Position numbers and translations under genes: made by a program. From assembly GCF_900099785.1 (NCBI RefSeq), contig NZ_FNDS01000003.1, forward strand, positions 186,001-250,000: a DNA stretch of 64,000 nt. Reading direction: 5' to 3'. Under the pieces are notes generated by a model that did no database searches, was not told the origin of the DNA, and saw only the letters and a list, made by a program, of their open reading frames with translations. Positions 30,071 to 38,671 of the stretch are shown piece after piece; position 1 is the stretch's first letter, and the number at the start of each line of letters is the position of its first letter. This stretch comes from Pseudomonas panipatensis. GTDB lineage: Bacteria > Pseudomonadota > Gammaproteobacteria > Pseudomonadales > Pseudomonadaceae.

Positions 30071-30692
30071 GATGGTTAGATGGCTTTTCGTCAGGGTGGG
30101 GGATGTTGCGCCGAGAACATACGTTAATGATCTCTGGCGCTTCGCAAGGATATGCCGGGGCGTTGCGAGGAAGGCGGGGATGCCTTTATGCGAGGATTCT
30201 TCTTATTAAAATTGAGGACGTTTCATTCAATGTGGTTAGTCTGTTTGTTCGCGGGGCAAGAAAGTTATCTATCCGAAGAATGATTAGGGAAAGTTCTTGC
30301 TCTGTTATTCCCGATGTTCGTTGGGCCAAGCAAAGCCATGAGCAAGCGTGCGAACAGGCACAGCACTATTCGCCTCGGGCGCAGCCATTGCCGGCTCGTC
30401 GAGACGCTTGGCCAGTCAACTGGTGAAAGACGACCAATGACGCCAACGGCGTTATCCGCCATTGGCGTCAGGGTGGGAGGGAATTCGGGGCGTACCCGAC
30501 CCGTGTAGGGGGCCATGTCCGCAAATGGGCTTTACCGCTGGAATCGGTGTGACGCGTGACTCCACGTCCGCTCGCTGACGGGAAAGGCGCGGATGGCCCA
30601 GGCTGCAAGCTCGGATACGCTGGCGGATAGCGTGCCGGGCTATCCGCCGCCGTTGGGTTTCGCTGCGCTCAACGCCAACCTACGAGCGCACG
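30071..30692. repeat. Gene-free stretch with REP-like inverted repeats
   Basis: No supportable gene. Three repeat elements are visible: TGACGCCAA / TTGGCGTCA (30438-30470, 15-base loop with an inner GGCG pair), GGCGGATAGC / GCTATCCGCC (30622-30648), and a GTTGGGTTTCGCTGCGCTCA-type unit (30652-30684) of the sort found scattered between Pseudomonas genes. They mark the border between the DUF2845 region and the BRO-N gene. The left part (30071-30300) is AT-richer and holds the promoter region of DUF2845 copy 2. Confidence 0.65.
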
Positions 30693-31196
30693 CTAGCGCA
30701 GCCGCCGCGCCCAGTCGCGCCAGCCCAGGCGCCCGCCGCTGGGCGGCGGCTCGCGCAGCAGGCGCGGCAACTCGCCGAAACTCACCCAGAACTGCCCCTG
30801 CCAATCCAGCACCCGCAGCGTCTGCCGCTCCCAGCGCAAGCGCACATGACGCGGGCCGCTGGCACTGGCGGCGCTGCGCACCTCCGGCACCACCGTGTTG
30901 CTGATCCAGCGGCGCAAACCGCTGAAATCCGCCAGGCAGAAATGGATCAGCGCCGCATACACGCCGGATTCGCTGACCAACAGATGCTCCACGCACTCGG
31001 CGTTAGGCAGGCGCAGCCATTGCCGGCGCACCTGATCCTCGTCCAGGCGATTGGCCAGCCGCTCGCTGCTCGCATAGCCCATCAGCCGGCGCAGGTCGTC
31101 CAGCACGAACCAGACCTGGTCGTCGATCAACAGCGCGCGGAGGAGACGGCGGTGGCGGAAGAAATAGAGCGGGGTGGGAAGGGTGGTTTCGTCCAT
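30693..31196 (-). CDS. BRO-N domain protein (phage antirepressor-like)
   Basis: A 167-residue protein with a BRO family N-terminal domain: LLIDDQVWFVLDDLRRLMGY, a LANRLDEDQ segment, then LVSESGVYAALIHF and LRRWISNTVVPEVR, in the order known from phage antirepressors and baculovirus BRO proteins. BRO-N domains bind DNA. The part after residue 110 (RHVRLRWERQTLRVLDWQGQFWV) is unlike the usual KilA-C or ANT C-terminal domains and may be a second small domain of its own. There is no other phage gene next to it. Start ATG at 31194-31196 follows AAAGGAT-type ribosome binding sequence and a highly structured leader. Confidence 0.82.
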   Translation of the reverse strand: MDETTLPTPLYFFRHRRLLRALLIDDQVWFVLDDLRRLMGYASSERLANRLDEDQVRRQWLRLPNAECVEHLLVSESGVYAALIHFCLADFSGLRRWISNTVVPEVRSAASASGPRHVRLRWERQTLRVLDWQGQFWVSFGELPRLLREPPPSGGRLGWRDWARRLR

Positions 31197-31219
31197 GGGG
31201 GTGATCCTTTCTTTGGTCT

Positions 31220-31440
31220 GAAAGTCCGCCGCCAGGCCGCTGCTAACCGGAAATGGAGGCGGAACCGCACGGGGTTAGCAGACCGGGACCAAAGGACCGG
31301 CAGACCCGAAGGTCTCCCCATACGGCCCGCCATAGAGGCAAATTGCGCGCGAGTTTTGTCGCGGTAAGTCGCCGAGGCGTTTCCGTCCTTTGATCATCGG
31401 GCTGCTAAACCCGGCCCCGTCGGTTTCACGGGGCGGGTGG
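31220..31440 (-). promoter_or_regulatory. Structured leader upstream of the BRO-N gene
   Basis: Read on the minus strand, this region folds into several perfect hairpins: GCCCCGT / ACGGGGC (31414-31434), AGACC-TTCG-GGTCT with a stable UUCG tetraloop (31302-31315), and a long arm CTGCTAACC / GGTTAGCAG (31240-31281) enclosing a small GCGG-TT-CCGC hairpin (31259-31268). Direct repeats of GGACC and of GCTGCTAA occur. The density suggests a conserved cis-acting RNA, or a small RNA, controlling the BRO-N gene. Confidence 0.6.
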
Positions 31441-31612
31441 AGGGTAGGGACGATGAGGGGAAATGGTCAAGAGGTTTCAAATTAATTTTACCCGAAAGGG
31501 TTTTTCTAAGAACTTGTATAAGTCACTGGCGAAACGAATTGGTGCTGGCAGCAATTGCGCATGAAAAGTCCTCGTTAGCGACTATTCATGCGCTTTACGA
31601 TTCCGTTAGATG

Positions 31613-33388
31613 TTATTCTGTGTCTACGTACTCTGGGTTCCAGTACTTAAGGCAGAAGTCGACAATTTTTTTCTCGCGGGTATTTATTGATTGTATTTTC
31701 CACTTTCCATTGGTCAGGAATTCATCAAGTTCGTTTTGTGTTTTATATGGAGCTTTTTGGAAGTATTTGGAGTTCTTTATTTCAATGTTGCTGTTTCCTT
31801 TTGATGAATTGGCCGTGGCTGGGTCGAAGGTGAGGTTTCCAAGTCTATGAATATGGTTCTCTAGGAACTCATCGTCTAGTGCTGGGAGTATGGAGTTGTT
31901 TTTTATTATTCCATTTTTTTCAGGGGTTTGAGAGGCTATGTGTTCAATTGTTAGTGTGGTTTTTTTTGAGGAGTTTCTGAATTCCTTTTCAGACATCTTG
32001 GGACATATCGGTTGCTCGGTTTGTCGCAAGTGGTTCTCATATTTCCATAGGAGATAGCTAATGTCTTTCGAGTTCATGAACTCATAGAAGTTTGAGTATT
32101 CAAGATGCTCTTTGAATATCTTTTTGGGGCTATGTGTTTTTATGAGCGATGTTATTTTGTCGTATAAGGGGGAGAATTTTCCTGAGAAATCTCTTGCAGC
32201 CGTAAAGAGGGTGGTCTGACCAGTATTTGAGCGTGTTTGCTGAATGGAGAAGACACGGAAGCTATAGATTTCAAGTAGTTTGCAGGTTGATTCAAAGTTC
32301 TGCTTTTTTTGTGTCTGGTCTAGCTTGTAAGATTTTAATAGTAGAGGGTAAAAATTACTTAGCCGATCCAGGCATGCTAAGTCCCTGAATGCCTCGATTT
32401 CCGATTTCATCATGTTCCCGAGGGTAATGAAGCTTTCCTTGAGTTCCTTGCTGAAACGGTCGATAAACTTTAAGGCCTCGTCGCGACTTCCTTTATTTAT
32501 TAGAGGGTTTATTATTTTTCTAATGAAATTCACTGGTTGCTGGTAGTCTGACTTGTCGGTCCATTTTTCAAACGCTACACAGTGATATTGAAGAGCCGAG
32601 TCTTCTGAAAGTTTGTCTCCGAATTTTTCTAGCTCTCTAAAGATTTCAGCGAATCGCTCTTGGATTGAGGATAGATATGTTTCTGTGTTTTCGCCGGCGG
32701 CTAGATAGGTTTTGTACATTAGGAAGCTTTTTATTTTTTCAAGATTTGTGAGTCCTTTGCCGCGATCGTTTGTCGTTTCAAAGATTAGAGTGGCTTCTGC
32801 AGTGTCTTTGACAGAGTAAGTTAAAACTTTTGTGCAGGAGTCTAGCTTGGTTTTGAAGTCTAGCAGTTCGGCGATAGATTTTTCTTTTAGGGATTTCTTG
32901 AAGTATTCCTTTGCATTGTATAGGCGTCTTTGTGATGGGGTTATAATAAAATTTTTACCGTCATCATCTCCAATTATGTGGCTTTGGAAGAAGTCGTTGT
33001 CAGGGGAAATTGCTTGAAGTTTTGTTCGGTTTCTGCTGATGACATAGGTTTCAGTTACTAGGTCTAGACCATGCTCCTCGAAATCTTTATCGGGGAGTCT
33101 TTCGGAAAGTTGGTCGAGAAGGACTTTCATAAATATTATGATTGTGGTGATTCTTTGCTGTCCGTCAACTATATCGATAACGTCATATCCTTGATGTTTA
33201 TCGTTGCGCTCCTGGAATAAAATAGTTCCTAGGAAGTAGTCGCGGCCTATATCTTGGTTTTCTATATCCTCAATGAAATCGGGAAGCTGTCTGGATTCAT
33301 CCCATGCATATGCTCTTTGATAATCGGGGATGTTGAATATTTTTCTGCCATCGAATAATTCCTTTAGCTTTTTTTGTCCATTTTCCAT
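31613..33388 (-). CDS. DUF262 / DUF1524 protein, GmrSD-like putative restriction enzyme
   Basis: A 591-residue protein joining an N-terminal DUF262 (ParB/sulfiredoxin-like) domain and a C-terminal DUF1524 HNH nuclease domain. DUF262 motifs: IPDYQRAYAWDE (residues 20-31) and VIDIVDGQQRITT (about 70-82), which bind and hydrolyse nucleotide in relatives. The nuclease shows LTIEHIASQTP and HRLGNLTF followed by asparagines, the His-Asn pattern of this HNH type. GmrSD and related enzymes cut DNA with modified bases and defend against phage. The gene is visibly AT-rich, rich in Lys, Asn and Ile codons, and stands alone, all signs of horizontal transfer. Whether it needs a partner is unknown. Confidence 0.88.
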   Translation of the reverse strand: MENGQKKLKELFDGRKIFNIPDYQRAYAWDESRQLPDFIEDIENQDIGRDYFLGTILFQERNDKHQGYDVIDIVDGQQRITTIIIFMKVLLDQLSERLPDKDFEEHGLDLVTETYVISRNRTKLQAISPDNDFFQSHIIGDDDGKNFIITPSQRRLYNAKEYFKKSLKEKSIAELLDFKTKLDSCTKVLTYSVKDTAEATLIFETTNDRGKGLTNLEKIKSFLMYKTYLAAGENTETYLSSIQERFAEIFRELEKFGDKLSEDSALQYHCVAFEKWTDKSDYQQPVNFIRKIINPLINKGSRDEALKFIDRFSKELKESFITLGNMMKSEIEAFRDLACLDRLSNFYPLLLKSYKLDQTQKKQNFESTCKLLEIYSFRVFSIQQTRSNTGQTTLFTAARDFSGKFSPLYDKITSLIKTHSPKKIFKEHLEYSNFYEFMNSKDISYLLWKYENHLRQTEQPICPKMSEKEFRNSSKKTTLTIEHIASQTPEKNGIIKNNSILPALDDEFLENHIHRLGNLTFDPATANSSKGNSNIEIKNSKYFQKAPYKTQNELDEFLTNGKWKIQSINTREKKIVDFCLKYWNPEYVDTE

Positions 33389-33759
33389 GTCTGACTCCTG
33401 GGTCGATTTTATGATATGTGGAGAGTGCTGGTTGTTTATCTTAAAGGCGGTTTATTCTACTGATAGGGTGATATCTATTTCCTATGCTCTGAGTTGCTCT
33501 TCTGGTTGAGGCCTTCTCGATCCAAATAATCGTGCTGTTCTATTGTGGTTCGATTGAGGAAAGTTCTGCCCGTACTGGCTGTGCACTAAGTCAACCAGAC
33601 CTTCGCGCCTTTATTAGTCGTTACCCAAGCCCCATGGCGTACTAGAGCACAACCAAGCTCTTGCCCTTGTTTCGTATACATGGACAAGGCGTTCGGAAAG
33701 TTCGGTAGAGCGCCCGCGCGTAATCCAAGCCAGTAACGGCAACCGCATACAGGAAACCC
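33389..33759. other. Gene-free stretch upstream of the DUF262 gene
   Basis: The part nearest the DUF262 gene (to about 33500) is AT-rich and must contain its promoter. The rest returns to GC-rich composition by 33600. I see no supportable gene and no clear repeat. Confidence 0.5.
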
Positions 33760-33897
33760 CTACGTCGGTGCCTGCATCACGCAGGCTGCAACCGCCTCTT
33801 TTCCCGCACTCATTGCACCCGGCGCCTTGGCCTGTATCTGGCAACTAACCCCCATGAAACCAAAGACCAGTGCGAGCAGGAGTGTGCGGCTTTTCAT
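33760..33897 (-). CDS. Small putative lipoprotein (45 aa)
   Basis: Start ATG (33895-33897) follows AGGGGG by five bases. The product begins with a clear signal, MKSRTLLLALVFGFMGVSC, whose end looks like a lipobox (FMGVSC), leaving about 27 residues with one further cysteine. It follows the catalase-like gene on the same strand by about 95 bases. It may be a real small lipoprotein or the 5' remnant of a longer gene; no family recognised. Confidence 0.45.
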   Translation of the reverse strand: MKSRTLLLALVFGFMGVSCQIQAKAPGAMSAGKEAVAACVMQAPT

Positions 33898-33991
33898 GGG
33901 TTCCCCCTGGACGGGGCGCGGCGGGCGCGCCTGGGTGTCCTTGCTGGTTGGGTTCGTTGCCACGGGCGGTGCGTTCGTCGGTGCGGTTACA

Positions 33992-35146
33992 TCAGTCTCC
34001 AGGCACGCCGTTGCGTTGGTGCCGGTACACGCTCACCGCCTCGTACACCGCCTTGCGCAGCCGGTTGATTCCGCCGATCGGTCGATGCTCCGGCAGGGCG
34101 TGCCATGGGTTGAAGGATAGGTTGTCGCAGAGCAGGTTTTGTTCGCGGCTGTCGAAGTCCTGGGCGGGGATGCTGATCAGGGCGACGGTCTGGAAGGGGG
34201 AGTCTTTTTCGCTCCAGGCCACGCTGGGGTCTTCGATGGGCATGTAGCGGTTGGCGTCCTGCTTTTGCACTTGCAGGGCGAAACAGGCTGGTGCGCGGTC
34301 GACGGAGAGTTGCTGGTAGAGCGCGCTGCGCAGGAAGTTGGGCAGCTTTTCGTTGAGGGCCGGCAGTTGGTAGCCGGGGCAGCGGTCCGGGGCGGGGATG
34401 CTGCGGAATTTGATGTTGTTGCCTTCGCCGAGTTTGTACGGGGCGATGCCGAAGTAGCTGGCTTGCATGGGGCTGGCCGGGGCGCTGGCGAGGGTTTGCA
34501 TGGCGATGAGCATGTGGCGGATTTCCCAGGTACTGGGGTTCCAGCTCGGGAAGAAGGCCAGCAGGCGTTGGCCGCGGGCCTGGGCGGCGAAGTTCTGTTG
34601 GTATTCGGCGACGTCGCGGATGAAGAACACCGGGTGGTTGAACATGACGAAGTCTTGCTCGTTGTCGTGGCCGATGCCGGGCATGAGTTTGGCGCCGGGC
34701 ACGTCGAGCAGTTTGATGGCCATGCCGCGGGCGTCGCGCTCGCTGTCCTGTTGCGGGTAGGCGTTGCCGTTGGAGAAGCGCACCCAGGCGTTCCACACCT
34801 TGCCCGGCTGGGCGAACACGCCCTGGCGCAGGTCCACCGGCAGGTCGGCTTCGACCCTGACCTCGGCCTTGACGCAGCCGTGGGCCTTGGCGTGGGCGTC
34901 GCGCAGGACGCGGGTGTTGTCGCGGTGCTGGTCGACGATGCGGATGGCGTCTTCGATGATGGCCTGGGTCAGTTGTGCTTCGTCGGGCGGGATCTGTTCG
35001 CGGTTGGCCACCGGGCCGGAGAATTTCCAGGCGTAGTAGAGGCTGCCGATGCCCCAGCCGAGCAGGCCGAGGACGAGCGCGGCGCCGACCAGGCGCAGCA
35101 GGCATTTGCCGAGGAGGAGCCAGAGCCGGGTGAGCAGTGCGCGCAT
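33992..35146 (-). CDS. Membrane-anchored catalase-family haem protein
   Basis: A 384-residue catalase-related protein, shorter than true catalases (about 480). It begins with an uncleaved-looking signal/anchor (LRLVGAALVLGLLGWGIGSLYYAW). Catalase landmarks are present: the distal-histidine segment DAHAKAHGCVKAEV, FSNGNAYPQQDSERDARGMAIKL, and DFVMFNHPVFFIRD with the active-site asparagine. A possible proximal haem tyrosine is Y368 in RKAVY (R-x-x-x-Y pattern). Related small catalases act on peroxides in the periplasm. It lies 100 bases downstream of the di-haem cytochrome gene on the same strand; together they suggest a periplasmic peroxide or lipid-peroxide metabolism. Confidence 0.85.
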   Translation of the reverse strand: MRALLTRLWLLLGKCLLRLVGAALVLGLLGWGIGSLYYAWKFSGPVANREQIPPDEAQLTQAIIEDAIRIVDQHRDNTRVLRDAHAKAHGCVKAEVRVEADLPVDLRQGVFAQPGKVWNAWVRFSNGNAYPQQDSERDARGMAIKLLDVPGAKLMPGIGHDNEQDFVMFNHPVFFIRDVAEYQQNFAAQARGQRLLAFFPSWNPSTWEIRHMLIAMQTLASAPASPMQASYFGIAPYKLGEGNNIKFRSIPAPDRCPGYQLPALNEKLPNFLRSALYQQLSVDRAPACFALQVQKQDANRYMPIEDPSVAWSEKDSPFQTVALISIPAQDFDSREQNLLCDNLSFNPWHALPEHRPIGGINRLRKAVYEAVSVYRHQRNGVPGD

Positions 35147-35246
35147 GGGGGCGGTCCTTTACGGGGCGTTCTTCAGGGGAGTGGCTGGGGTGCGGTGGCC
35201 TGTGCGTTGGTGCGGCCGGCCCGGCGTGTGCCGGGCCGGGAGGCGA

Positions 35247-37151
35247 TCAGCCGCAGGTGGGGCCCGGCGTCCAGGGTGGGGTGGGAACGTCGCTCAGGCG
35301 GCTTTCGTAGGCGGGGTTGCCGAGCACCTTGAGGTATTCCACCAGGGCCCAGCGTTCCTCGGGGCTGAGGGCGCGGCCGATGACGCCGTCCCGGCGGCAG
35401 CCGTCGCGGAATTCGTGTCCGCGGTTGCTGTTGCCGGTGACGCTGGTGCGGTAGAGGAAGCCGCCGGGGAATTTGCCGGTGCGGTAGCCGGCGAACGTGG
35501 GGTCGTAGTCGAAGCTGCCGACGTAGAACTGGCTTTCCCGCTCGTCCACCGGCGAGAGCAGTTCGAACAGGTTGGGCACCGAGCCGTTGTGCAGGAACGG
35601 CGGGGTGGCCCAGATGCCGTCCAGCGGGCGGGCCTTGTAGGCGGCCAGTTCGCGCACGCCGATCTTCAGGCCGTAGCCGTTCATGCGCTGCTGTTGTTCC
35701 GGGCTGATGCCGGCGTCGCGGTAGGCGCGCTGTTCGACGAAGGCGGTGATGTAGGCCAGGCCCTTGGCGGCGGACAGTTTGCTCAGGTCGAGGGCTTGCT
35801 TGGGTTCGGGGTAGAGCGCCACGTCCATGTGCTGCAATTCGTCGAGCTGCCATTTCAGCGGGCGCAGGTCGTAGCTGTGGCTGGCGATGTTGTCGGCGGT
35901 GGTCGGGTCGGTGCCGATCACTGTGGTGGGGATCATGCTCATGCGCCATTCGGGCACGCGCGCCGGCGCCAGGTAGTCGGGATCGCCCGGCTGCTTGACG
36001 TGCGGGCCGTGGCAGCGCTGGCAGTTCTCGCGGAACAGCGCGCGGCCCTGGGAGGCGCGCTTGAGGTCGATCTCGCCGAACAGTTCGGCCGGCCAGGTCG
36101 GCGGCTTGAGCTGGTGCAGGTCTTCTTCGAGGCGGAACAGGTCGTCGATGCGCACGCTGGCGGGGTAGCGCGCGTCGCCCAGCAGTGGCTGGCCGTCGCT
36201 GTCGAGCAGGCCGAGGGTGGCGCCGACGCCGAGGGCTTCGCCGATGTTGCGCGCCATCGGTTGCATGGCCGAGCCGTTCCACTGCACCCAGTCGAATTTC
36301 CAGATGTCCCAGAGCTGCGGGTAGTTCACCGGGGCGTTGGCCACGCGGTAGTTGTCGGCGCTGATGTGGTCGCCGAACACGCCGTTGGCGATGCGGCCGA
36401 AGGCGTCGGCGCGGCCGGGGCCTTCTTCGGTGGGGTAGAGGCCCCGGTGCCAGTCGTTCCAGGCGGTGCCGAAGACTTGCTTGAGCACCGGCTTGAGGCC
36501 GTCGCGCAGGGCTTGTTTGTCGGCGGCGCTGGGGTGTTCGGTCTTCAGCACGTCCTGGGCGAAGGCGTCGAACTTCCACGGCAGGGCGTAGGTGAACAGC
36601 AGGCTCATGCCCATCGCCTGGCCGAAGGCGCCGCCGCGCAGGGTGGGCACGGTGGAGGCGATGGAGTGCATCGCCGCGCCGCCGTCGATGCGCACGGCGT
36701 GGCCGTTGTAGCGCAGTTCGCCGGTGTGGCAGGCGGAGCAGGTGATGTCCAGGTACCAGGGGCCGTTGGCGCTGTCCTGGTGGCGGCTGAAGCCGACCGG
36801 CAGGTTGCCGGGGTTGTTCGGGTCGATGGCGCCGGGCTGCTGCGGCTTGAGCTGTTCGGGGTCGATCAGGAAGCCGTAGCGGGCGAGGTTGGCCGGGGCG
36901 GCGAAGCGTTCGTCGGAGAACGGCTGGCGCAGGGCGGTGAACCAGTCGTAGTGCAGGCCTTTCACCTGCGTGCCCTGGGGCGTGTAGTAGTAGCGTTCGC
37001 GGGCTTGCTGGTCCCACTGCGGGAGCAGGGTGAGCGTCTGCGGCGGGGTGTATTCCGGCACATTGGGGTGGGCGACGTACCAGAGCGCGACGGCGCCGAG
37101 CAGAAGCGCCAATAGGAACACGCCGAGTAAGACACGTCCGATGATGCGCAT
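35247..37151 (-). CDS. Di-haem c-type cytochrome, peroxidase/RoxA-like oxygenase
   Basis: A 634-residue protein anchored or exported by an N-terminal hydrophobic segment (RVLLGVFLLALLLGAVALWYV), with two haem c sites: CSACH (138-142) and CQRCH (377-381). Size and site spacing resemble the RoxA rubber oxygenase and the P. aeruginosa oleate 10S-dioxygenase/diol synthase group rather than the short cytochrome c peroxidases (about 350 residues). It would act in the periplasm on peroxide or an unsaturated lipid. Start ATG (37149-37151) follows GGGAAG. The catalase-like gene follows in the same direction. I cannot distinguish a peroxidase from an oxygenase by eye. Confidence 0.82.
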   Translation of the reverse strand: MRIIGRVLLGVFLLALLLGAVALWYVAHPNVPEYTPPQTLTLLPQWDQQARERYYYTPQGTQVKGLHYDWFTALRQPFSDERFAAPANLARYGFLIDPEQLKPQQPGAIDPNNPGNLPVGFSRHQDSANGPWYLDITCSACHTGELRYNGHAVRIDGGAAMHSIASTVPTLRGGAFGQAMGMSLLFTYALPWKFDAFAQDVLKTEHPSAADKQALRDGLKPVLKQVFGTAWNDWHRGLYPTEEGPGRADAFGRIANGVFGDHISADNYRVANAPVNYPQLWDIWKFDWVQWNGSAMQPMARNIGEALGVGATLGLLDSDGQPLLGDARYPASVRIDDLFRLEEDLHQLKPPTWPAELFGEIDLKRASQGRALFRENCQRCHGPHVKQPGDPDYLAPARVPEWRMSMIPTTVIGTDPTTADNIASHSYDLRPLKWQLDELQHMDVALYPEPKQALDLSKLSAAKGLAYITAFVEQRAYRDAGISPEQQQRMNGYGLKIGVRELAAYKARPLDGIWATPPFLHNGSVPNLFELLSPVDERESQFYVGSFDYDPTFAGYRTGKFPGGFLYRTSVTGNSNRGHEFRDGCRRDGVIGRALSPEERWALVEYLKVLGNPAYESRLSDVPTPPWTPGPTCG

Positions 37152-37351
37152 CGAAACTTCCCTGTTTGCTTTCGGATTGAAGGCCATCGTTATGCCAACA
37201 CCCAGCGCGGTTGGCAAGGTGATGCCACATGAAATCCGGGGTTTATCCGTGGGCCGGGCGTGTATCCTTTGCGCCGCGAGTCAGGCTGGCGGCGAGGTCG
37301 CCGGCCGTTTTGAGCGGGGTATCACCCCGGCTGATGCGGAGGGGAGTTGCC

Positions 37352-38428
37352 TTGAGTTCCGATCTTTCTGTTCCCGACGAAGCGGTCGCGGCGCGCGTGC
37401 TGCGGCATTTCCGGGTGTCCCTGGAGGAACGCGGCTACCACGCCGACAGCGCCCAGCAGAGCGCCATCCAGCACCTGGCCGAGTGGCTGGAGGAATTCCT
37501 CGGCGCCCGCCGCTCCTGGCTGCGCAAGCCGCCCGCCGGGGTCTACCTGTGGGGCAGCGTCGGTCGCGGCAAGAGTTTCGTGATGGACTGCTTCTTCGCC
37601 GCCGTGCCGATCCAGGCCAAGCGCCGCGTGCATTTCCATTCGTTTTTGCAGGAGTTGCAGATACGCATGCTGGCCTTCGCCGGCCAGGCCGATCCGCTGG
37701 TGAAGGTGGCCCGGCAGATCGCCGAGCAGACCCGCCTGCTGTGCTTCGATGAATTCCATGTGCACGACATCGGCGACGCCATGCTCCTCGGGCGCATGCT
37801 CAAGGTGCTGGTGGAGGAGGGCGTGGGCATGGTCTGCACCTCCAACTATCCGCCCAGCGGCCTGTGCCCGAACCCGCTGTACCGCGAGCGCTTCCGCCCG
37901 GCCATCGAGCTGCTGGAAAAGCGCTTCGACGTGCTGCCGCTGGACGGCGGCGAGGACTACCGCCTGCGCGCCACGCCGCTGGAAAACTGGGGCAGCTACC
38001 TGTGGCCGGCGCGGGCCGATGACCTGGCGCTGATCGGCCAGCGCCTGGGCCTGGACGACAAGGCCAGCTTCGACCAGGTCTTGCAGGTCAACCACCACCC
38101 GCTGCGCGTCCACGCCCTGGAGGACGACCGCGCCTGGCTGGACTTCAGCGAACTCTTCGAGCGCCCGCGCTCGGCCGCCGACTACCTGTGGCTGATTGAG
38201 CACTTCCCGCGCATGGCGGTCAGCGGCCTCGGCCCGCTGGGCGACTATCCGCCGGACGTGAGCATGCGCTTCCTCAACTTCATCGACATCGCCTACGACC
38301 GCCAACTGCGCCTGCAACTCTTCGCCTCGGTGTCCCTGGAACGCCTCGCCGAAGGCGGCGCCGCCATCGACTTCGCCCGCACCCTCAGCCGCCTGCGCCA
38401 GTTGAAGGTGGAACCGCTGAGCGCGTAA
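37352..38428 (+). CDS. zapE: Cell division protein ZapE (AFG1-type ATPase)
   Basis: A 358-residue AFG1-family ATPase. Walker A is GSVGRGKSFVMD (about residue 66), Walker B LLCFDEFHVHD and the sensor region MVCTSNYPPSGL. ZapE modulates FtsZ ring assembly in E. coli under stress. I choose the TTG start at 37352 (MSSDLSVPDEA), five bases after a perfect GGAGGGGAG site; an ATG six codons upstream (37334) overlaps that site and is less likely. It is divergent from the cytochrome gene. Confidence 0.92.
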   Translation: MSSDLSVPDEAVAARVLRHFRVSLEERGYHADSAQQSAIQHLAEWLEEFLGARRSWLRKPPAGVYLWGSVGRGKSFVMDCFFAAVPIQAKRRVHFHSFLQELQIRMLAFAGQADPLVKVARQIAEQTRLLCFDEFHVHDIGDAMLLGRMLKVLVEEGVGMVCTSNYPPSGLCPNPLYRERFRPAIELLEKRFDVLPLDGGEDYRLRATPLENWGSYLWPARADDLALIGQRLGLDDKASFDQVLQVNHHPLRVHALEDDRAWLDFSELFERPRSAADYLWLIEHFPRMAVSGLGPLGDYPPDVSMRFLNFIDIAYDRQLRLQLFASVSLERLAEGGAAIDFARTLSRLRQLKVEPLSA

Positions 38429-38477
38429 CGCAGCGGCAAACGCACGTGCGGCATGGGTCGCGTTGGGTCGGGGCTTG

Positions 38478-38583
38478 CGTAGGATGGGACGAGCGCAGCG
38501 ATTCCCATCGAGGGGTTGGGCAGCGGGTATCCCGACTGCGGTTGCGGCGTGGGTATCGCGCTGCGCGCTCGACCCATCCTACG
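38478..38583. repeat. REPIN-like inverted pair of repeats
   Basis: Two arms in inverted orientation: CGTAGGATGGGACGAGCGCA... at 38478-38510 and its near complement ...GCGCTCGACCCATCCTACG at 38551-38583, with 40 bases between. This is a repeat type found in many copies between Pseudomonas genes and mobilised by RAYT transposases; no RAYT gene is in this window. Confidence 0.75.
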
Positions 38584-38671
38584 GGCCGTGTTGGGTTGGA
38601 GTTGCGTGGGCGGGGCGGTCGCGTTTTGTCGCTGGGCTGACCCAGTGGTCGGTTATCGGCCACTTGGATTT

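Noticed and set aside
30103-30426. Open frame in the gap before the BRO-N gene
   Set aside because: No ribosome binding site, irregular composition and no resemblance to a family; the region is better explained by promoter and repeats.
31240-31315. tRNA or retron-like RNA in the BRO-N leader
   Set aside because: Hairpins do not make a cloverleaf, and no reverse transcriptase gene is near; kept only as a structured leader.
33614-33844. Minus-strand frame overlapping the small lipoprotein gene
   Set aside because: Starts inside the lipoprotein coding region without an RBS and shows no domain.
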